From contig CAIIXF020000009.1 of the NCBI GenBank assembly GCA_903813345.2, positions 10,226,030-10,290,029 of the forward strand: a DNA stretch of 64,000 nucleotides. Direction: 5' to 3'. Shown piece by piece: positions 52,882 to 64,000 of this stretch (position 1 is its first letter; every line of letters begins with the position of its first letter). The position numbers and the translations under genes are program-made. The DNA is from Owenia fusiformis. Its lineage: Eukaryota; Annelida; Polychaeta; Sabellida; Oweniidae. Under the pieces are notes generated by a model. The model worked only from the letters and a program-made list of their open reading frames with translations. It did no database searches and was not told where the DNA came from.

Positions 52882-55800
52882 TCACTCCTCATTCAGCATG
52901 TTTCCCGCTTGGCAGTCGACATACTTGAGATATTCCCTCCCAATAGCCAACATAGTAGCACCAGAAACCAATCCAAACAAAGTTTTAATCGCAGGTTTGT
53001 CTGGTAGAACAACTTGCTTGGCAGAAGCCCACATGAGAACAACGGCAAAATTAAACATAGCAGATCCAAATACGCTAAACAGAATCCTCTTTGGTAAAGG
53101 CGCCCTCTTGATGTGCTTTCGACTATACAGATAGAGTCCAACACCAAGGTGTGAATTCAGCCATAGACTATTGGCGGCAACAAGATTGTTATCTCCAAAC
53201 ACACTGAAATAGAAAAACATTATACTGTAAATCTTCCATAAATAGAGAAATATCATATAAAATGATACCAACGAAGTCATTCTGAAGTAGCCTTGTACAA
53301 GACGCCAGCATTTGTTTATTTTTAAAAATAGACAATAGACTTGTACCACAGGTGCTCCCTGGGTAATGAGAGTACGGGGCCTGCAACACATAGAAATATT
53401 TTTGCTGCAGGGAGGACCCACATTCTTATTACCCAGGGAGCACTTATCCTGTGCAAGGACTATAGTCCTGGGAAGGCCACCATCTTTGACCTGTACAATA
53501 ATGGCAACTCCGCGGAGTAGCAAATCCCAACGAACAAAATATCAATTACTGAATTCCAATCAATTATACTCATTACTTTGGTTAAAATTGAAAAATTTAG
53601 ATTTTAGAATTGCGAATTCCTGCAAAGCAGCCATTTTGAATTTTCTGAGGTACAAATCTGAAAAATAATAGCATAATTGTGATCTACTCCAAAATTCCTT
53701 CAATTTGAGTATAATATAGCCATACTTTGAAGGGATCAAAAAATGATTGCGAAATCGTACATTAGACGGCCATTTTGAATTTTACGAGGCTCGAATCAGA
53801 AAAAAGATACAATATTTGCAATCTACTCTTAATTGCCTTTCATTTGAGTATAATAAAGCTATACTTCAGAAAGACCCCTCATACACAGCCCCTGGGGGTC
53901 AGGATGAAAAACACGGAATATATGTGAAATAGATAGATGTTGCAAATATACTACCAAAATTTCAAACAATAATATTAATTACTTTGGTTTAGAATGAAAA
54001 ATTTATGATTTTTGCGAAAAAGTCCCGTCATTTTTAAAGCGGTGGCCATCTTGAAAAACTTTTTTTTGCGTAAAACTATTCATCAATATACATCTTTCCA
54101 CCAAATATGAAGAAAATCCGTCTACTAATACATGTATATGAGTTTTATGTAGTTGAATCCCCAATCATCTGGCGTTATCGGCAGAATGAGGAAATTTTCG
54201 TGTTTTGATTGCATTTTTTGCTTATTATTTATCTTATTTCAACCATTAAATTCCTCCATTTATTAGTTCTGGGGTATGTGGCATCAGTTAATACGATGAT
54301 TCCCCTTTTCAATCCAACCACCATTTTGAAAAGTGATTCAATCTCTCTTGATGAAAGTAGAAAATGTAAACCCAGATAATTGGGGTGTCAACTACATAAA
54401 TTTATTGAGGAAGGTATTTTAAGGGAGATGTGGATCATTCTCCCATGTTGTAATCGTACAGGCAAAAGATAGTGGCCTTCCCAGGACTATAGACCTGGAA
54501 CGGGATAAGGGAGCACCTGTGCCAAGATTATTCTGAAGTAGTCTATATCCAATAGACTGAATTTCCTGAGAATTCAGTCTATTGATCATTATGTCCCTCC
54601 TGTGGGAAAAAACAGGAAATTTCCTGCACACAATTATCAATTTTAGGAAACTTCACTTCCCAAAAATAAGCATTATAACAATTCAATTAAGTAGTAAGGT
54701 ACAATTAAATGCTACTAAAAGTAACACAGCATATTGTCAAATGGAAATAAAGCTAGGGGAAGTAACAAATATGCAAATTAATTTACCCAGTCGGCCATTT
54801 TAAATGGCACTTTCTATGTAAACAAATAATTTTCAATCCCTAATTTTAACATAGGTGGGCTATAGTCTGAATATTTTCATTCCAAATTTCAAAAAAAATT
54901 CAGACTAGAGGATATAGTCTAATTCTGAAGGGGCAATCAAAATTCAATGTATGCAAAAATGTTGCTGGCTTACTGAATGTCCTTGAATGAGTCATTGAGA
55001 AATAACAGAATTACTACTTTTTTCAAGGCCTGACTTCGTCGCTAAGATGCTAAATATAAGAGTTAGCTGACGTTTGGGAGTCTGACTTACCTTCTAAAGG
55101 TTAGAACCCGAATCTTAATGAAACCATATCACCTTTGTTCCGTCAACCATGGAGCATTTGCCACAACATCCAAGAGGTAAATCATGGACCGAGAAAATGA
55201 ATGATTTCCTTGTAAGTTCCGGAAGTTTCAATACGAAAAATTACCGAACATATGTGAAAACCGAATATTTGTTCGTTGTTTTCACGATTTACAGGTTCGT
55301 TTGTTCTTCAATGTTTTGGTCTAAATTATAAAGCATCACCAACAGGTCTTACTCTATTAATCGACTAATACAGAAGACGGCTCATATTTCTACGTAGCAT
55401 TTCATTCAGACCAATAGTGGGAGTGTAGATCACGCAGTTTCGTTCGTTGCGTACTTCACTTGAAATTGGTAATTTTAAATATTGACTACTTCACGTAGCT
55501 TGGCGGATGTAGAACATTGCTTAATATTCTTTTAATTTTCACACCAGACATGCTTGGTTGACACGTCAACAAAGTAAAGTTCAAGGGTCAATGCGTTATT
55601 TCGTGATAACTACAACGCCTTCCCGGAGGTCAACATTGATGAAAAATGAAAAAGTCGGAAAAGCATTTACACTAATTTCTATCAAATGCTATGTTTATGC
55701 ATCATCATCGACGCAACAAAGGTGATATGGTTTCATTAAGGACAGGGTGCATGTTGGGAAATTTTCTGCATTCCTCAATTGAGTCACATATTATTTTTCA

Positions 55801-56542
55801 AACAAGAATAACTCCTTCCCCACATTGTCTACATCTTCCAAGTTTGCACAAAGAGTGCACTTATGTGCCTAGAAAAGCCTTGTGAGAAGGTTTGTTTTGT
55901 AAAATGTATAAAAAATGAGAAAATTCAGTGAAAAAAATTTCTGAAATTTTTCTGATTTTTTTACTGAATTTTCTTGTTTTTTATACACTTTATCAAAACA
56001 TTCTTCCCACAAGTCTTTTCTAGGCACATAAGTGCACTCTCTGTGCAAAACTGGAAGATATAGACAATGTGGGGAAGGAGTGATTCTTGTTTGAAAAATA
56101 ACATGTGACTCAATTGAGGAATGCAGAAAATTTCCCATCATGCACCCTGACCTTAAGATTCGGGTTCTAACCTTTAGAAGGTAAGTCAGACTCCCAAACG
56201 TCAGCTAACTCTTATATTTAGCATCTTAGCGACGAAGTCGGGCCTTGAAAAAAGTAGTACCAGTCAAGAATATATCGACTTCCGTCAGTCCCAATACTTT
56301 GTACGTGTATTGCATGCTATTTAATCTATCATCATGATAAAATTTCTGATGAAATTTCTAAAAACCAAGCTTTTTTCAGGTAATCTCACATCTTACCGGT
56401 TGAAATCTGCTGAATTCAATATATTCACTGAAAAGGCTAGACAACTAGCACCACCAGCCAAGGGTATGTACCGAAAACAAACATTTTCTAGAGATAAATC
56501 TCCCAAATTTTGAAAATATTTCTTGAACATGGGCGCCGCCAT
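52882..56542 (-). CDS. Small multi-pass membrane protein of unknown function, two exons, 155 aa
   Basis: Exon 1 (56397-56542) starts at an ATG in a YY1-like context and encodes MAAPMFKKYFQNLGDLSLEN, then YIPLAGGASCLAFSVNIL and ends in phase 2 at 'gtaaga'. Exon 2 (52882-53203) follows 'atttcag', completes Arg, and encodes VFGDNNLVAANSLWLNSHLG, a basic loop RKHIKRAPLPKR, and two strongly hydrophobic segments, ILFSVFGSAMFNFAVVLMWA and TLFGLVSGATMLAI, before a hydrophilic tail ending NEE. Three or four membrane segments are likely; there is no obvious signal peptide. The clean in-frame splice and single ORF over 107 codons support a real gene. I do not recognise the family. The 3.2-kb intron carries the nested mobile elements at 55014-56257. 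Confidence 0.8.
53350..53445. repeat. Hairpin with arms GTGCTCCCTGGGTAAT / ATTACCCAGGGAGCAC
   Basis: Perfect 16-bp inverted arms about 65 bp apart, within the intron of the 155-aa gene. A related segment ('agtggccttcccaggactat', 'gggagcacctg') occurs in opposite orientation near 54445-54530. Confidence 0.7.
53590..54340. repeat. Copy of the 'cggccattttgaattt' dispersed family
   Basis: Two to three degenerate direct repeats with 'cagccattttgaattttctg', 'acggccattttgaattttac' and 'ggtggccatcttgaaaaact'. Related to 25870-26530 and 29194-30315. Confidence 0.6.
55014..56257. mobile_element. Palindromic TA-flanked element interrupted by a TTAA element
   Basis: Outer ends CTACTTTTTTCAAGGCC and the complement GGCCTTGAAAAAAGTAG are flanked by TA (55012-55013, 56258-56259). 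The arms (55014-55118 plus 55740-55930, against 55940-56257) are over 90% complementary by eye. Without the insertion the element is about 620 bp. It lies in the intron of the 155-aa gene. Confidence 0.8.
55119..55735. mobile_element. 617-bp TTAA-flanked element nested in the palindrome
   Basis: TTAA flanks both sides (55115-55118, 55736-55739). Inverted ends TGAAACCATATCACCTTTGTT are perfect for 21 bp. The opposite arm of the host palindrome (around 56140-56156) preserves the uninterrupted site with a single TTAA, proving insertion with TTAA duplication. It has no transposase; a 60-aa ORF at 55149 is not convincing. piggyBac-like by target site. Confidence 0.85.
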
Positions 56543-56863
56543 TTTAAATATCACGTGACAAAAGAACGAGGTTTCGGTTTTAAAATCAAATTAACCCTTA
56601 ATTACTTATTACATTTAAAAGAAATATATATTTTGATCATAAAAAGTTAGGGTAGTATCATTATAGGTTATGATTACAAAGAAATAAATCTTTGAAAAGT
56701 CACAATTATTTAAGTCTCGTGCACCTGCGAGAGCTCAATAAAAACAAGTATTTTTTGGAAATAGAAGGAATTTTTTATGTTTCCTTATTTTACTGGTATT
56801 AGCCCGGCGAGGAGTTGAAATTGGGCGTTAAACGTTGTTACATATATTCCTTAAACATCGAAG
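56543..56863. promoter_or_regulatory. 321-bp divergent promoter region
   Basis: It separates the ATG of the 155-aa gene (-) from that of the tetraspanin (+). Both ATGs sit in AAAATGGCGGC or AAGATGGCGCG contexts resembling YY1 sites. An E-box CACGTG is at 56552-56557. No clear TATA box. Inferred from layout; transcription starts are unknown. Confidence 0.6.
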
Positions 56864-56944
56864 ATGGCGCGAAGAAGACGGGATACTTCGGAAGTTAGCT
56901 GTGTGATCAAGTACTTGGTGTTTGGATTCAACGTTGTATTTTGG
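56864..56944 (+). CDS. Tetraspanin (TspanC8, TSPAN5/14/17-like), first coding exon
   Basis: 27 codons: MARRRRDTSEVSCVIKYLVF and GFNVVFW, then donor gtgagt. Human TSPAN5 has EVSCCIKYFIFGFNVIFW at its start, with the same Cys for palmitoylation and the start of TM1. Vertebrate members break at the same FW. TspanC8 proteins escort ADAM10 from the ER to the plasma membrane. The rest of the gene lies beyond the window. Phase 0 out. Confidence 0.85.
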
Positions 56945-59900
56945 GTGAGTCAAACTCAAAGAAAAAAAATTTTACACACCCAAATATAATGACATGTTTA
57001 ATTTTATGTAATAAAGGGATGTTAATATATTTCTTGATCCTTGTACTAGTGATAAATAACTCATGATCCCGTGTTCGATATTAGGAGTTCTATTTGCATT
57101 TGAAACAAGAACGTCCACCTCTTTATGTTCATAGGAAAGAATTAGAATTATTGGTCCATAAAGTCAGCTTGTCAAATTTGGGTGGAAAGGAACTTTTCAG
57201 CAATACCAAGGGTTAAAAAAGATACCTCACATCCGTCGAGGATCCCCAACCAACGTTTGTATACAGTGAACCCCCAGGTGGAATTGGCATGATATATCCT
57301 GGAGTTTTGACCATACTCGTAGAAGGCTGAAGAATTCCAAAATAATCAGGTGTATTGGTATCAGGGATTTAAGAAATATTATCAGTACAGTATCAACAAT
57401 TATCAGTAACGGTAAGGTAATGACAATTATACGTAGTGAGATCCATTACCGTTACTGCATATGCTTATCTGTTAAATCAGACCAGAGGTTTTTTATATAT
57501 CAATGTGATGACAAGTATATACAGAAAGCACTCTATATTTATTGGCAAGAGTGATCTGAACTCATTGAGTCAGTTACTACTTATCAATATTTATATTAGT
57601 AATTACAATACAAAAGAGATTATCATTCACTTATAAAGGCATTTCAGGCTTAGTATAAAATGAACTATATTAACTTCTGAGCAACATATTTTGTGATGTT
57701 TGGCTTTGTATGGAAAGTCTAGAATGATGCTGTTTTAGTTGTGTCTTTGCTCACTACTGGGATAAAAATAATTGGCATTTTTAAGGTTGTCTATGGCGGA
57801 CCTATGGTTGTCAGTCAGTCCCAGTTTTTGCCCAACCCGTAAACTTATTTTATATTGTTGTTATTTCTTCTGATTATTATCAATAGGTATTTGCTTGATT
57901 CTGCTTTGCTTTCTGATTGGCATTTCGAAAAATAGACATGTTTGAATGATTAATAGCCAAATCATGACATTATAATCAGGTTTGCTTATCAAGAAAGCAT
58001 GCCCTATTAAGAGGGTATTACACTAGGTAATGGTCTCAGGGTACTTAAAAAGGAACACCTATATCTGATCAGAACACCTCTCAATATGAACACTTTTTTG
58101 GTCCCATTTTTGTTTAACATGCCAGCCATTCATTTCCATGCTAAAAGAACCTTGGAAAGTGAAAACCCACTGTTCCAAATACTTGGCTTGTCCTACTGGC
58201 ATTCAGATCAGAGAGATTTTACTGTACATCTACTTAGTAGATAACTGTTAATATACATTGATACACCTGTAAGCTTGTTAATTGATTGATTGAGTAATTG
58301 GTCTCGTGTCAGGTATGTGCAGAAGGTCAAAGTAACCTTATATAACATTTATGTTATAACCTGTTTTTGTCTTGAGATAAGTGTGATGTGAAATTAATAT
58401 GTTTACTACTACCAACCTATGATATAAACCAGGACTAGCCAATAGCCACCAGTTTCTTTTTATTAACACAGTCAAATTGAGAGGTCTAAAAACCATAGAT
58501 ACCAGTATTCCGTAATTCCGCGGCGTGGACGGAATTTGACAAAACTTCAATTTTTTGCAGAATCCCTGATTTTCATGAAAATCCCGCGGAATTACCAGAA
58601 TTTCCAGAAATTACATATTTTACGATCTCCTACCTTTGCTGGGTATTTGAAGAGTGTCTGTTTATGTCCAACAATCAATCATTATTGAGTACAAGTACGA
58701 TTTCACCGTGAAATTCAACATTCTATCACGTTTAAATTCGCTAAAGCGAGTTCACTAATGACGCGCAGTTCTTACCTAGAAAGTAGCTGGCTTCCGTTTC
58801 CATTTGCTACGTCAATTTTCATCGTTTTAAAAGATTGCAGAATTTGGACTTTTTTTGAAAATTTGTGCAGAATTTCGATTTTCTCCTTGCAGAATTTGCT
58901 GTTTTTCTTGCAGAATTTTTTGCAGAATTTTGATTTTTTTTCATGCAGAAAACTAGTATCTGTGAAAAACATTTTGTACATGTATATGCTATTTTGTTCC
59001 AAATGTTTACAAAAACTGTTAAAATAAAATATTTCTAAATAATTTTCGCATTAAATTGTTGTCAATAACACACTACCCTACCACGTGACCACGTTTAAAA
59101 GGGAGACAGGGTACAGCTAAGTTGCAAATGGAGGACGTGGGTTTCATTCCATATTTCTGAACGTAAAATACATTTTACATTTATTTTTAGTGTTCTACCA
59201 GACATAGAATTGATTCATCAAGCAGTTTGTAGAATATTGTTGGCAAAAAACCACTATAGGCAAAGATAGATAATAGTGGGCGCAGTGAAGCAAAACTTAA
59301 TGCAATACACGATACATTTCAGTAAATCTGTCAACGTACAGGGAGCATGTAAGTTTCCCTTCGAAAATGTTACATTGATATGTAACAAAACCCCAGTAAA
59401 CTGTTATTTAAACTGCTTGTCATCGTGTTATATGTGGATACGTTTTCCAGTATGTTATTCAACTGTACTTTTGTGAATTAATTGTTTTTCTAAAATCTTA
59501 AGATACAAAATAGTCGTCCCAGAAATGTATCTTTACTTTGCCGTAAGGCATAACATATTGTGAAACATTTTTCCTCTTGTCACAAGGTTGATAATGTTTG
59601 TTTCGAGGTGTCTTGTGATGAGCGTTTCATGATTAAATGCAAAATCACTGGAGCAGATACCATCCAAAAACATCTGACATTCAACACGTCATATAAGACT
59701 ACATCGATCTGGTATTAGTTTTTTTTACAATAATAGAGAAATACGACGTCATATCACCTCTACAGCAAATCGTGAAGAACAAAATGTCGTGGCATGATGG
59801 TATTTTGAACAAACTATTTTAAATGATCGGTTTTTGAGGACAGTAGTGAATTAGACCATTCAAGGGGTTATATAGAAAGATTCTTTACATGTAGTTCACG

Positions 59901-62900
59901 CAATTTTAATTATTCTGAATAGCGGATAGTCATTAATCCTGATAGCCAATAGTCATTTATCACTTACGTGTTTATATTTAATTTCGTTATTTTATTTCAA
60001 TTTGATACCCTAGTAACACGTATAATCTAGCATTCTTGTTAATTTAATGACTAAAATGCATTTACGACCTGAAAGCCCGTGTCTAAATCTACTAAATAAT
60101 GTTTACTTTATTTGGATTAAATAACAATTGATGACACCTCAAAGCATCAACAGGCGGCCTTTTTAGTATTATTTTCACTGTTTGCAACGTAAATATACAT
60201 GAGATCGGGACATAGTATGTCTGTATAATCAGCTTACTTTCTTGCTCCCTGTACTATTGAACAATTTACATACCTTGTACCCTGTATTGATCAACTTTTG
60301 CAGCTGTGTACCGTGTACTATGACATATCAAATATTTTAAAATTTAAAACGATATTATTTACATTATTTCTTCAACTATCATATAACTTGGAACATGGAC
60401 TTCACTATTGCACCACTGAAGTTCAGCGAATAGCAATATTGACTCACTCCGAGCACCAAACGTATTAACCTTTTCACGAAGCAGTCGATATACTCAAAAG
60501 CGACCTGATTGAAAGCCAAAAAATTCGCGCATGCGCTATCGAGGTAGGGTAGTGTGATAAGTCAACATTACATAAAATACCGTGTTTTTTACAGAATGTT
60601 TTCAATGATTGGTTTAGATTAAGAGAAAAACATTGTTGAACTCAGTTCTCCATATCGATACCACTGCTTTGATATGATGGCACTCGGTAGGTTTCTTTGT
60701 AATTTTAAAACTAATTTCTGAGAGAAGTGGCTTCATGGGTGACGTGGGTGTGGACCTGACTCCAACATTAAAATGAATAGAACAACATGTAGGCATGCAC
60801 TAGTGATTTAAATATGAAAAGAAATTTGTTTTAGTCATTGTGGGATTTTCTTGTTCAATTCTGGTCTCACTCTGTCCTTATTCAGTTAAATAACAAAAAT
60901 AATGACATGCATTTTCTTATTTGAACACTGCCTTAAGTTGTCGGGTCAGATTGACACATGTAGTTGTAATGCTATACAGTATTAAAGCTAATATACTGTT
61001 TCTTTTACGCATGTTAATGATTTCCTATTGCGCTATATTCGAATGTAATTTGATTCATATTAGAAGGATGATTACAACAGATCCTCTACTTGATTACTTG
61101 ATTACAAAACATGGCAGTTTCATTTTCTGTTTTGATCCACTTAAAGATCTTTTTTGTAGAGGAAAAATTGTTATTTTTTTATTTATTGCTATAATGAAAC
61201 CTCTCTGAACACCTCCCTAATCTAAACACTTATCAATTTGAACACTTTTTCCTGATCCCTTTGACTCACATTTTGCAATGTGAACACCTTATAATCTTAA
61301 CAATTTTTGCTGGTCCCTTTGACTCACATTTTGCAATGTGAACACCTTGTAATCTTAACTGTTTTTCCTGGTCCCTTTGACTCACATTTTGCAATGTGAA
61401 CACCTTATGATCTTAACTGTTTTTTCTGGTCCCTTTGACTCTCATTTTGCAATGTGAACACCATATAATCTTAACTGTTTTTCCTGGTCCCTTGAACACC
61501 TTATAATCTTAACAATTTTTCCTGGTCCCTTTGACTCACATTTTGCAATGTGAACAACTTATAATCTTAACAATTTTTCCTGGTCCCTTTGACTCACATT
61601 TTGCAATGTGAACACCTTATAATCTTAACTGTTTTTCCTGGTCCCTTTGACTCACATTTCGCAATGTGAAAACCTTGTAATCTTAACTGTTTTTCCTGGT
61701 CCCTTTGACTCACATTTTGCAATGTGAACACCTTATAATCTTAACTGTTTTTCCTGGTCCCTTTGACTCACATTTTGCAATGTGAACACCTTATAATCTT
61801 AACTGTTTTTCCTGGTCCTTTTGACTCACATTTTGCAATGTGAACACCTTATAATCTTAACAATTTTTCCTGCTCCTGTTCAGATTAGGCAAGTTCTATT
61901 ATACATATAACCTAGCTAAGATACAAGCTCTCGTGAGCCCCCTCCCCCAATACACAGTTATTACACACATCTCCTGTGTGAGAAGGTATGTAGTCAGGCA
62001 TTTGGGAGGGGGGGGGGACACAGAGGCTTGCAGCTAGACTAGCACTTCTTCAAACCTGCTTGAACGTTCATAATATAAAATCGATTACCAGTTAATTTGA
62101 ATGCAACAGCTTGTCATTTTTATATTTTTCAACATTGCAACAGTCTTGAATCTAGATCTTTGTTCCAGTATCCTATCCATCACAATCAATTTCTCCCCTT
62201 CTTGTTTGAGGGAGAAAACAACAAAGGGCAACATATGGGCTTGATGCATGACTAATATAACTCTCAAGTAAATAATAATTCAACTTTTATAATCATGCAT
62301 CAAGTATTTGGCCACCCTCCCCCAGTATCTATTTCTTGACCATCTATTAGAGAAAGAATGGCATCCTTTGTCTGGGTATTTCACTTCTTTCCATACACTT
62401 GATCATGGGGACTTCTTTCCATACACTTGATCATGGGGACTTCTTTCCATACACTTGGTCATTAGGGCTTACTGAAAAACTTAACATTTAGAACAGGTTG
62501 GTCTTGAATCAACTGCATTCAAAACAAAACATCTCCATCCTGTCTACCAAGAATTGGAACATGTAAGATAACTATGACAAATTAACTCAAAGGAATTCAC
62601 AAGAATACAGCTTATATTTAACTCTAGAATGCCGAAAAGGAAAATTATAATAAACAACAATTTAGACTCAATCAAAGATTCTTGCCTGTTGTAGAAAAGT
62701 ATATAACGTTTTTTTTTCCAGTATTATATCTCAAGTAGACGCAAAATGTCACAATTAAGACCAAATTTGGTCAAAATATGCCAATTTTTCATGATTTTGC
62801 AAGAGTGTACAAGGGGATTCTCAATTAGCTTTTCGGGCAGCAATACCCGTACTCTAATGAAAATGTATTGAAATTCTAACCAAAAATGAGAAAGTGAAAG

Positions 62901-64000
62901 AGTAAGCGGGGTTTACTGATGTTATTATATTAAAGAGTCATGTTTCACAGAGAAAAATCAATTTGAAGCAACTCAGCCGATTAGACTGATTGAATCATAT
63001 TTTTATAGTCGGAATCATTTATCTTATGAACGTTATATCTATCGATGCTTGTAAAAATAAACCAAGTTCCAATACTAAATGAAATATCTCAATTTTCTAT
63101 ATTTACACAACTTGTATTAATTTGCTAAATTGCTACCAACCTTTCATAATATAAAAATACCAGACTAGAATTGAATTGATCAATTAACCTATATTAACAA
63201 GCCCTCCCCCCTCGTTACTCTCTCACTGTAATTTTATCACATTTTTTGTTACATTTTAGTTGCGAAGTGTATGATTTAAAAGAATTCTTTTTCTTTTTAC
63301 AAGTCATTGTTTCATATCCAATTGAGTTGGATTTCAAGTGAGTTTATCTGGTAAATACATCACTACTCAATTTGATTTTCTCTATAGGAATGTTATATGT
63401 ACCTGTAAAATAGAAATTATTAAGGCATTCGACACTTTTTAACATGTATTAACATGTTCACATAAACAGCTTTAGTATTTTGTACAAAGATATTTTTAAT
63501 TTTGGGTATAAAATTTGAGATGACTCAATGAAATTGAGAAAATCGTGAAAGGTAAGGTAAGGTTGAACTTTACTCAGCTCTCTCCAAGTATTTACATACC
63601 TGTGAATATAATCTCATAGTGATCATATTTTAAAATGCAAAATATTGTGTAAAAGGGAGAAATATTATGGAATAAAGTTATCTGGTACAAAGTAAGCACT
63701 GTAAATTATATAGAATTTCCAGAAATGCCGACACTTCATTTTTTGGAGAGAATTTCTGTGGAATAAATAAAGATCAAAAATAACATTTTCAACATTGACA
63801 AAAACCTATTTGCATTTCATTGTAAAGTCGTGATACATCAATACAATCTGTAATCAAAATATCATTTTGTGTTATTTTTAGTTATTTTCTTAGAATTCAA
63901 ATAAAATGTCCTTCAATTTTTTAGATTTAGAGTATTAATCTACTTTGTTCCTTCATAATTCCTTGTTTTTCCATTCAATGTTATCTCAAAAATGGAAGGG
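56945..64000. other. First intron of the tetraspanin gene, no further exon seen
   Basis: AT-rich. It contains 'ttgcagaattt' repeats (58830-58950), a possible element with 14-bp inverted ends CACACTACCCTACC (59069-59082) and GGTAGGGTAGTGTG (60543-60556), the 58-bp minisatellite at 61205-61880, and a triplicated 'cttctttccatacacttgat' word (62387-62466). No segment resembles tetraspanin TM2 or the large loop. Confidence 0.6.
61205..61880. repeat. 58-bp tandem repeat, about 11 copies
   Basis: Unit: 'ctggtccctttgactcacat', 'tttgcaatgtgaacacctta', then 'taatcttaactgtttttc'. One copy lacks an internal block (near 61490). The 'gaacacct' word links it to the minisatellite at 5618-6285. Confidence 0.93.

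Noticed and set aside
52847-53134. Plus-strand 95-aa ORF opposite the membrane-protein exon
   Set aside because: It is antisense to a well-supported coding exon and has no splice partner.
55149-56462. Plus-strand two-exon model starting MEHLPQHPRG and splicing to 56380-56462
   Set aside because: The start lies inside a transposon, and the downstream segment is the coding exon of the 155-aa gene on the opposite strand, which splices cleanly.

Overview
The window is animal nuclear DNA. The genes have spliced exons with GT/AG borders, the introns are long and AT-rich, there are many short inverted-repeat elements and minisatellites, and the proteins are metazoan (raptor, CDK1, a C8-type tetraspanin, a class A GPCR). 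Repeat style and protein similarity suggest a marine invertebrate, possibly a deuterostome such as a hemichordate. That placement is an inference.

Layout. (1) 2374-3624 (-): an intronless 11-finger C2H2 zinc-finger gene. (2) 5424-36204 (+): the 3' part of RPTOR (raptor, mTORC1 scaffold), from the end of the HEAT/ARM repeats through the phosphosite linker to the complete C-terminal WD40 propeller. The N-terminal half is not seen and presumably lies left of the window. The gene I assembled joins in frame through every splice junction to a TGA at 36202-36204. (3) 26665-27834 (+): a single-exon class A GPCR nested in a raptor intron. (4) 44382-48601 (-): complete CDK1, seven coding exons, 315 aa, convergent with raptor. 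(5) 52882-56542 (-): a two-exon 155-aa multi-pass membrane protein that I do not recognise. (6) 56864-56944 (+): first coding exon of a TSPAN5/14/17-like tetraspanin, divergent from gene 5 across 321 bp. Its first intron fills the rest of the window.

Main discoveries. Raptor carries two alternative copies of one ARM-repeat exon (8041-8164 and 10961-11093). They have the same entry and exit phases, and only the use of exactly one keeps the frame, so they look like mutually exclusive exons. The acceptor plus first 80 nt of a raptor WD40 exon is tandemly repeated 18 times (105-bp unit, 32002-33920), open in one frame throughout, giving 18 in-phase candidate 3' splice sites. In CDK1, the end and donor of exon 6 are repeated 9 times (65-bp unit), giving 9 candidate 5' splice sites. 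A 57-bp repeat begins at the raptor stop codon. Several other minisatellites begin just downstream of raptor donors.

Mobile DNA includes two 631-bp inverted hAT-like copies with perfect 8-bp target duplications, a TTAA-flanked element nested in one arm of a palindromic element (the other arm preserves the empty site), mariner-like palindromes, a decayed mariner transposase, and a Crypton-like fragment. I found no rRNA, tRNA or CRISPR.
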